From assembly GCF_035046485.1 (NCBI RefSeq), contig NC_085138.1, positions 5,083,409 through 5,147,408 on the forward strand: a DNA stretch of 64,000 nucleotides. The letters run 5' to 3'. Position numbers and translations under genes: made by a program. The notes below the pieces were generated by a model. That model saw only the letters and a list, made by a program, of their open reading frames with translations, had not been told where the DNA came from and did no database searches. The stretch is from Aedes albopictus (Eukaryota > Arthropoda > Insecta > Diptera > Culicidae). Positions within the stretch are counted from its first letter, which is position 1, and every line of letters begins with the position of its first letter. This document shows, in pieces, positions 57,811-64,000 of this stretch.

Positions 57811-57986
57811 GTGGAGCGGACCTAGTGGGATGGTTAGAACACTTGACTGTCACGCCGAGGACATGGGATCGAATCCTACTCCCGACAAACTCGCAAAATG
57901 TGAGTTCTTCCTTCGGAAGGGAAGTAAAGCGTGGGTCCCGAGATGAACTAGCCTAGGGCTAAAAATCTCGTTAATACAGATAAAAA
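57811..57986 (+). mobile_element. tRNA-derived SINE with target duplication
   Basis: A-box-like GACCTAGTGGGATGG and B box GGGATCGAATCCT, then a short body and A-rich tail. Flanks ACTAGGATTCCTA and ACTAGGATCCCTA form a 13-bp duplication with one mismatch. Confidence 0.85.
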
Positions 57987-58903
57987 ACTAGGATCCCTAA
58001 AGGTTTTTTGTACAAATTTTTCAAACAATTTTTGGAGTGTTTTTAAGAATCTTTAAGTAAAATTTTCTAAAAGAATTTCTGGAATACATTCCTGCAGAAA
58101 TACTTCGAATCATTTCAGATGTAATTATTGGAGCAATCTCTAGTGGAATTTTGGAAGGCATATATGGAGAAATTCCTGTAAAAATCTCTGAATACCTGCA
58201 GAAATACTTTTTTGCAATTTCTCATCGTAATAGGCTGTTTTACCTCACGCAAATCTGGCAGGAAAAGGCCTACTTTCCCACACCAAATTATCAGTGCTGT
58301 AATGGTTCATTACAGCACTGATTTGCGTTGCGTAATGAACCATTACAGCACTGTTTTCAGTTTTGATCAACTTCTTGATGCTTTCTGGACGCAGGTTTGG
58401 AAAATTGTGACAACTGCACAGTATAACCTGCTATGATCAGACTTTCTTAAACATGGTTTGGAACACCAGTGTGCAGTTTGATGAAAAAGTTTTGTTAAAA
58501 ACTATCCTCAAGTGGTAATTTATGAAATTGCAAAAAACGTTGCACGCATTTCGGTGCAGAACTCGATTTTTACAGCACGAGTTGTACACTTATCCAACGA
58601 GGCTTGCATTCTGCACCTTGTTGCGTAAACTACTATAACGGATCTCTGGAGAAATTCCTGAAGGAAACTTCGAAAAAAGCACTGGAACAATTACTGGAGG
58701 AACCTCTAAAGATATCCCAGGACAAATCCCCGAAAAAATGTCTAGTGGAATCCCTAGATGAATTCTTGATTAAATTTCTGGAAGAAGCCAAGATGGAATC
58801 ACTGAATTAAGCTATGGAAAAAAATCTTCGAGAATTGTTCGTACTCATATAGTTTACAAAACTATGAACAAATCTGAAACAGTCATTTTGATTACTCAAA
58901 ACT

Positions 58904-59200
58904 ACACAGAATAAAATATGTAATTAAAATTCAGCGAGAAATCATGCACATAAAGGGAATGCTAGAGTTAGTGCATTTTTACATGAGATATAATGTAAAA
59001 TTACATTACCATCGTGTAAATTTCCACCAACCATCGCGAAAATCATCATGGACTCCAACTGGTTACGTGACTATTAGCGGAAATTTACACGATTGTAACG
59101 TAATTTTACATTATATCTCATGTAAATATGCATTATCTCTAGCATTCCCTTTATGTGCATGACTTCTCGCTGAATTTTACATGAATATTTTTTTCTGTGT
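58904..59200. mobile_element. MITE with ACACAGAA ends
   Basis: Both arms carry AAATTCAGCGAGAA and GCACATAAAGGGAATGCTAG in inverted orientation, then AGATATAATGTAAAATTACA. TA flanks. The terminal CTGTGT is perfect. Confidence 0.85.
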
Positions 59201-59396
59201 ACAATACTGATTTGCATATTCACATATCGGGCGCCCATCCCGCTTAAAATTCATCTCAGGTCAGGCCCCCCCTGGGCCCCCTCCAGGAAAAAATCCTAGT
59301 TACGCCAATGGAATCAGTATCTATATGATCTGCATAAAACGTATCTTGATGCGATTGAGCAGATCGACAGAGAATGTTTCTTTCAACCTGTGTTAA

Positions 59397-59547
59397 GGGA
59401 TCATTCAAATATTACATAACGCAAAATCAGACAATTTTAGACCCCCTCCCGTAACAACTTTTGTATCGAAGATTTAAAATTTTGTATGAAGCGTAACACA
59501 GCGCTAGACCCTCTCCCCATTGCGTTACGTAATATTTGAATGAGCCT
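59397..59547. mobile_element. 151-bp MITE in the broken coding sequence
   Basis: Ends AGGGATCATTCAAATATTAC and, inverted, AGGCTCATTCAAATATTACG. Flanks CAACCTGTGTTA and CAACAGGTGTTA look like a 12-bp target duplication with two mismatches. Removing the element and one flank restores the reading frame. Confidence 0.8.
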
Positions 59548-59989
59548 CAACAGGTGTTAACGGAGCATCGCTACCTACTGGGTTCCGACATGATCGAAAT
59601 TTGCGGATTGTATGGTCAGTTCCGTTCGACTCCATCTATAACCGTGTCAGCAGAACTTCAGACAACGTGAGCAAGCAGCAGGACGACTTTCCGCAGGTAT
59701 TCGCTAAAAGCCTTGGCACGGTAGATTTTTTAGAGCAGGCGGCTCCGATTGTGGTGGTCCGTAAGACGAATGTTCAGCGAGTCCGTTCTTTTGTATAGTT
59801 TGGCATGAAGTTTCGTCTGCAGATCGACCACGATTTCACCATCGAATACGTGCAAACGGAGATACGCCAGCTTCATGGAAGACGAAAGTCGCTATGCACC
59901 ATTGAGGAGTGGTTCATGTTTGGAGAGGGCTTGGTGGCTCCCGAGAAGCATCGACAGTGGTGTCTGCACGGAAAATCCAAACTTCCTAA

Positions 59990-60263
59990 TATTTGGGTCG
60001 ATTTTACTCAAAATTGAGTATATCGAATAAACTCGTCACCCAAAATTAGGTTGTTTTCCCTCTCTGGCTCACCGATGTTGTCAAAAACAAACAAAGATGC
60101 ATCTACCCAAAGGGGATCCTTGATCCTAATAAGCCAATTTTGGGTAAATGTCGGTTTACTCAAAATTGAGTTGAATGAGGGGGTCTTAGGTTGAATTTAC
60201 CCACTCTTGAGTATATTTTTAGCTAACTATGGAATTGCGTCAAAAGAACTCAATTTTGGGTAG
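59990..60263. mobile_element. Probable MITE with ACTCAAAATTGAGT motifs
   Basis: TTTACTCAAAATTGAGT occurs at both ends of the stretch, and CTCAATTTTGGGTAG closes it; CACCCAAAATT and CCAATTTTGGGT recur inside. Boundaries are approximate. Confidence 0.45.
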
Positions 60264-60338
60264 TTTGGCAGTTCCGTGTGTGGCAGTTGCACCGGGAGTT
60301 GTCTGTGCGAAGGTGTACAGCACCCGACAGGACCCGAC

Positions 60339-60620
60339 TGTCTTCTTATTTTTCTTCTTCTTATTCTTCTTCATGGCTCTACATCCGCACTGGGACTTGG
60401 CCTACTTCGTTTCAACTTAGTGTTCTTTGAACACTTTCACTGTTATTAATTGAAGGGCTTTCTTTGCCTGCCATTGCATGAATTTGTATATTGTGAGGCA
60501 AGCACAATGATACACTATGCCCAGGGAGTCGAGAAAAGTTGCCCGACCGGAACGGGAATCGAACCCGCCGTCTCCGGATTGGCGATCTATAGCCTTAACC
60601 ACTAGGCTAACTGGTGACCC
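60339..60620 (-). mobile_element. tRNA-derived SINE, minus strand
   Basis: Minus strand: head GGGGTCACCAGTTAGCCTAG, B box GGGTTCGATTCCC, then CTCCCTGGGCATAGTG and CTTGCCTCACAATATAC, ending in an AAGAAGAAT-type microsatellite. The head is well preserved enough to be mistaken for a tRNA gene, but the acceptor stem does not close. Confidence 0.85.
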
Positions 60621-60738
60621 CAGGGACACGTCTGTAGTATAGTGAAAATACTTTTTGTTTGGATGTGGTACTTAACAAGAATGACATTTATTCGAGAGTT
60701 CGAAGGTACGCTGCTGCCACCTGGAAAAAGTTTACTGT

Positions 60739-61049
60739 ATGCGTGAAGGACCGATTTTTTAGCATGGGGAAGCATAGGAAGTCAGTTTTCAAATGCTTCT
60801 AAAAAAATCAAAACAATATTTAATTAAAAGCGAGTGGGTGTACGTGGTGAGAAATTCAATTAGCAAACTTTTTAGCATATAATTTTGAATAAAAAGTTTT
60901 TTCCCAGATTAGGCACTGATTGTGTAAACGAAGATTCTTAACCCGTACATCAATCCGTTTTTAATTAAATAATGTTTTGAATTTTTTAGAAGCATTTTAA
61001 AATTGACTTCCTATGCTTCCCCATGTTAAAAAATCGGCGCTTCACGCAC
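60739..61049. mobile_element. Inverted-repeat element with 100-bp arms
   Basis: ATGCGTGAAG and then CATGGGGAAGCATAGGAAGT on the left are matched inverted on the right, as is AATGCTTCTAAAAAAATC. The centre is AT-rich. No target duplication was resolved. Confidence 0.75.
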
Positions 61050-61297
61050 ATGATCAACTGTGGTAATTTGCTTCGTAGTCCCCAATTATCCAGTTCAATT
61101 TCATCAGCCTACTACAACAATAGAGGCTTGCAGCAAAAACCTAATCTCATCGAATTTTCATATGATTTGTAAACATTGCCCTCATTTTTTTTTTAGGCAA
61201 GGACGGCTTTATGGACCGACGCCAAAGGACAGAAAGAGAAGGAGTTAATGATGACGTCAACGTGCAAGCGCTCATCTATTCAAGTATCAGCCTACTA

Positions 61298-61888
61298 GGG
61301 TAAAAGGGTATAATACCCACCGGGGCAAAACGCCCCCCTTCATTTTCTAGAGATTCAAGTGCTTTTTGCATGCGTGATCAATTAGAAAACTTTAATATTG
61401 AAGAATAATTGCCATCAAGCTGGTCCGTTAGTTGATTGGTACAGAAAAAAAATAATATTATCAAAAAGTTTGAAATCGAGGCTTTTGGCGTAATATTTTA
61501 TCTCTTGTAAGCTAACTTCATTGCAAACAAAGCTAGTTATGTTCGCTTGTGGTATTTCGCAACTTTTATGCAGTTAAACACTAGTTAAAAGACCCTCCTA
61601 AGATAAGCATGTGGTGGAATTATCCTCTGGGACAGTTTTATCACAGGGCTGGACGTTTTTGTTTTGGTGGGGCGTATTGCCCTGTTTGTTTTGATAAGGC
61701 AAATTTTGGAACGTTTTCGAAAAACGTTTCAAAGCTTCCATAGCCGCCTCACCAAAGGTAAAGTTCTCATGCAACACTTCACTGACTGTAGGGACAACGA
61801 TTTGCAGTGAACAATAGATGGAATAAGGCAGCAGTTGTAGATATATTGCCATTTCTGCTTAAGGGGGGCATATTATACCTGTTTACCC
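61298..61888. mobile_element. TA-flanked element with GGGTAAA ends
   Basis: Ends GGGTAAAAGGGTATAATA and, inverted, GGGTAAACAGGTATAATA, then GCCCCCC blocks. An 84-codon minus-strand frame (61598-61852) may be a transposase scrap but no motif supports this. Confidence 0.65.
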
Positions 61889-62396
61889 TACATCTCTCCC
61901 TTTCTTCAAGCTGTAGTTACATTGATTGTAAAGAAACTTAAGATAGAAAAAAAATAAAATTATAAACATACCTAGTACTAAAAGTATTACAAATAGCATT
62001 TTGTAAATATTATAGTGTTAGCATATTTTTAAAGGTGATATTCCGCTTAATACAATATTTGAGTTGATATGGATCCCTAAATAGGCGCGAGTGATCATCT
62101 TGTGTATCCTTCTGGTATAGCGATTGCCCCATAAGGCAATCTAGCGTTCATCACCCTTCTCTCTCAAGCAGCCACAGAAGATAGCAATTTTGTGTTTAAT
62201 ATTTTCATAGGGAAACGTTTCCGTATGAAAACAAACCTATCCTCCTCGGCAGCGAAACAGAGAAAGATGATCAAACGTCAGATAGCCTTATGGGGCAGCT
62301 ACATCCAAACAGGTGATCAATTTTTTTTGCGTTAATTTTTTAACGTCATGTCCCTATTCGTACGGTTTATACCTTAAATATATGTACAGTAGACGT
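61889..62396. other. No firm feature
   Basis: ATTGCCCCATAAGGC near 62127 and GCCTTATGGGGC near 62285 are inverted and could bound another short element; the support is weak. Confidence 0.35.
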
Positions 62397-62644
62397 TCGG
62401 TCGGTGCAAACGGTTTAACTGCAATGCTTTCTAACTGCAAGTCCGGTAAGTGCAACAAATTTGCAGTTATCGCACCGCTTTCCGTCAAAACGGTGCGCCA
62501 GGTTAGCCCGAATGAACAGTCGAATGAATTTTACGTTCATTTTACGTCAATTGATGGGTTGTTGACGCCAATTTGACGTTGCAGTTATCGAATTTTGTTC
62601 GCTAAGTGAAACGTAAACATGTTGCAGTTATCGAACGTCTACTG
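62397..62644. mobile_element. 248-bp pogo-type MITE
   Basis: Ends CAGTAGACGTTCG on both strands, TA flanks (62395-62396, 62645-62646). GCAGTTATCG repeats inside. Confidence 0.9.
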
Positions 62645-62697
62645 TAAAACACATCATGAATACTTCTAAAGTCTCCAAACTCCTTGGAATTCAGTCC

Positions 62698-63198
62698 TGT
62701 TGAGAGTGTATGAAATGTTGCAATCAGACAACCCTCATATCGAGACGACCACTATGTAATGTAGACACACCGTGAGTGTGTGTTTTCGAATGTTGTTAAG
62801 GTGAAACGGGACGCCGTGTTATTTTTCCTATCTTGCCTCTCTTTCTAACAATTTGACTCGCGATTTTGAAGATGGTAATCTCGAGTTCTATCGCACTGAA
62901 GATGCTGAAAAACAATCAGCATATGCACTCCAAGTGAGCATACACAGTGATAGGTTTTTGTTGCAAAATATGAAGTAGAATCTGAGATTACCATCTTAGT
63001 AGCAACAGAGCAATGGCGGATATTTCCCCGATCGTCCCGTCCGCCCTTAATGTTATTGTAAATATTGTGAATAAATTAGTCGTTCGAGTACTGTTAGAAA
63101 GTACACCGGTGTTTTGCTTTCGTCCCGGTCCGTGAATTCCGTCCGCCGTTGATTTTCCGTCCGCTGTTGAAGTTGTCCATTGTGCGATATTTCCAACA
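62698..63198 (+). repeat. 5' LTR of a Ty1/copia retrotransposon
   Basis: 501 bp beginning TGTTG and ending CAACA, i.e. a 5-bp inverted terminus. AATAAA at 63070-63075 could serve as the polyadenylation signal. The partner LTR is beyond the window. The preceding AGTCC (62693-62697) should recur after the 3' LTR if the element is complete. Confidence 0.8.
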
Positions 63199-63215
63199 GG
63201 TTGTGGGTCCCAGGC
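63199..63215 (+). promoter_or_regulatory. Probable primer binding site
   Basis: GGTTGTGGGTCCCAGG lies directly after the LTR. It resembles the internal initiator-tRNA-Met primer site (GGTTATGGGCCCAG) used by Drosophila copia, with two differences. Confidence 0.55.
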
Positions 63216-64000
63216 ATGGACGAGAAAATTAAAATCGCCGCGTTCGACGGTACCGGCTTCCACAATTGGAAGTTCCGGATGGAGACCGTACTCGACACGT
63301 ATGATTTGCTGGATTGTGTGCACCGGGAAATTGATGAAATCGATGATTTGCGAATGATGGCTGACGATACGGCTGATGTGAAAGCATTGAAGAAAAAGCA
63401 AATGGTTGTGCGAACTGGTGCTGTGAAAAAGTGCAAGGCGCTAATAATTTCGGCCATCGCTGATAATCAGCTCGAGTTGGTGAAGGATTGCGTGACCCCG
63501 AAGCGAATATGGGATACGCTGAGGGCACTTTTTGTGAGAAAACAGCTCCTTACCTTGCGTTACGTTGAGGGGGCGGGTGTTAGTTTGCCGGAACACTTGT
63601 TGCAATTCGATAGGCTGATTCGCGAGTTGAAAGAAAGTGGTGCAGCAGTAGAAGACTCGGATGCGATTTGTCACTTGTTGTTGACCCTCCCGTCGTCGTT
63701 CGATTCGGTGGTGACCGCGATTGAGACGCTTCCTGGTGGTGTTACGATGGCTTTCGTAAAGAAGCGGTTACTCGATGTAGACTTAAAAAGAAGAAATCTT
63801 GTGGAGAATGATGGCGATGGTGACGGCGTTGCCATGGTGAGCAGGCACACCAGGAGGAAGATTACGTGTTTTCGGTGTGGCAAATTCGGGCACAAGCGTG
63901 CCGATTGTCGTGTGCGGCTGTTAGCGGATCCCGATCCGAGTGAGCATAGGCAGAGAAGATTTAGAAACAGTGAAGCGAATGTAGCAGATGAAGAAGACCG
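63216..64000 (+). CDS. Ty1/copia gag (polyprotein N-terminus), runs off the window
   Basis: The ATG at 63216 follows the primer site and opens 261 codons without a stop up to the window end. The N-terminus has FDGTGFHNWKFRMETVL, the usual copia Gag opening. The middle has FDRLIRELKESGA and CHLLLTLPSSFDSVVTAIET, matching the UBN2/retrotran_gag_2 family. A CCHC zinc knuckle, CFRCGKFGHKRADC, lies at residues 218-231. Gag packages the element RNA into virus-like particles. Between ALF and RKQLLT the protein appears a few residues shorter than usual, possibly a small in-frame deletion. The frame is otherwise intact, so the element may be young. Protease, integrase and reverse transcriptase should follow outside. 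Confidence 0.9.
   Translation, partial: MDEKIKIAAFDGTGFHNWKFRMETVLDTYDLLDCVHREIDEIDDLRMMADDTADVKALKKKQMVVRTGAVKKCKALIISAIADNQLELVKDCVTPKRIWDTLRALFVRKQLLTLRYVEGAGVSLPEHLLQFDRLIRELKESGAAVEDSDAICHLLLTLPSSFDSVVTAIETLPGGVTMAFVKKRLLDVDLKRRNLVENDGDGDGVAMVSRHTRRKITCFRCGKFGHKRADCRVRLLADPDPSEHRQRRFRNSEANVADEED

Larger units (their letters stand above)
52740..58820 (-). repeat. 12-bp minisatellite within the hAT-like element
   Basis: Degenerate GGAATTCCTGGA units, G-rich strand on top, about 5 kb net of insertions. It translates to EEFLEE and related 4-residue periodic peptides in plus frames and IPPG or SRNS types in minus frames. Non-repeat interruptions: 53340-53560, 56371-56604 (MITE), 57690-57780, 57811-57986 (SINE) and 58215-58640, which includes a GTAATGGTTCATTAC hairpin. 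Confidence 0.9.
51790..59310. mobile_element. 7.5 kb hAT-like element carrying a 12-bp minisatellite
   Basis: Terminal inverted repeats share CATTGGCGTAACTAG, followed on both sides by G-rich/C-rich subterminal blocks (GGGGCCAGG types). A perfect 8-bp duplication, GAATCAGT, lies at 51782-51789 and 59311-59318. No transposase frame is present. The interior starts with a 42-bp-stem hairpin and is mainly the degenerate minisatellite at 52740-58820, itself hit by a Tc1-type MITE, a SINE, a LINE stub and another MITE. The CAGTGGCGTA-type end is shared with 20871-29982 and 20646. Confidence 0.9.
51751..59994 (+). pseudogene. Unrecognised coding sequence broken by transposons
   Basis: Pieces at 51751-51789, 59319-59396 and 59560-59994 read continuously once the hAT-like element and a MITE are set aside. 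The reading frame passes from AWDHCGKLNQ in the first piece to YLYDLHKTYLDAIEQIDREC in the second and TEHRYLLGSDMIEICGLYGQ in the third. Downstream, two frame changes and stops interrupt DDFPQVFAKSLGTVDFLEQA and EIRQLHGRRKSLCTIEEWFM. Codon usage and sequence complexity look protein-like and unlike the AT-rich flanks. I do not recognise the family. It could be a dead duplicate of a host gene or an unknown element protein. Confidence 0.45.

Noticed and set aside
52740..58820. Many frames rich in EEFLEE, IPPG or SRNS that resemble coiled-coil or collagen-like proteins
   Set aside because: They follow the 12-bp minisatellite period on both strands and are broken at random; the same happens at 9.6-20.4 and 35.4-37 kb.
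60540..60620. tRNA gene on the minus strand
   Set aside because: A and B boxes are good but the acceptor stem does not close and a SINE body and tail follow.

Overview
The window looks like intergenic and intronic DNA from a large, repeat-filled mosquito genome, most likely Aedes (Ae. aegypti or Ae. albopictus). Three things support this: one multi-exon TRPA-channel gene orthologous to Drosophila painless, several insect-type tRNA-derived SINEs including one that looks like Feilai, and a density of short inverted-repeat elements (MITEs) typical of Aedes. There are no operons, CRISPR arrays or prokaryotic genes. About 90 percent of the sequence can be assigned to transposable elements or to simple or minisatellite repeats.

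Layout. 1-4.3 kb: nested MITEs, two inverted copies of a 0.6 kb element and a hammerhead-like motif. 4.3-6.4 kb: a decayed LINE between two copies of a small segmental duplication. 6.77-8.80 kb: a perfect (ATTC)507 array. 9.65-20.4 kb: a degenerate 12-bp minisatellite (consensus near GGAATTCCTGGA) whose polarity flips near 16.05 kb, with SINEs and MITEs inserted. 20.9-29.8 kb: an 8.9 kb LTR element on the minus strand with matching 644-bp LTRs and no gag or pol, inserted in a hAT-type MITE. 30.0-31.3 kb: mostly unique, with a LINE scrap and one candidate exon. 31.3-34.8 kb: nested DNA elements. 34.87-41.17 kb: a TA-flanked element carrying more minisatellite and a 3.5 kb palindrome. 41.2-42.6 kb: a MITE and a 621-bp TRIM element.

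44.17-50.12 kb: the painless-like channel gene (five visible exons, first exon not found), with a truncated antisense LINE in the intron that splits the pore region. 51.75-60.0 kb: remains of an unrecognised coding sequence broken by a 7.5 kb hAT-like element whose body is the same 12-bp minisatellite. 60-62.7 kb: SINE and MITEs. 62.70-64.0 kb: 5' LTR, primer site and gag of a Ty1/copia element that runs off the window end.

Only the painless-like gene is a confident host gene. The most unusual structures are the transposons that carry long arrays of one degenerate 12-bp minisatellite, the coding-free large LTR element, the TRIM with a small ORF, the 2 kb pure tetranucleotide array, and paralogous copies that act as empty sites for each other's MITE insertions.
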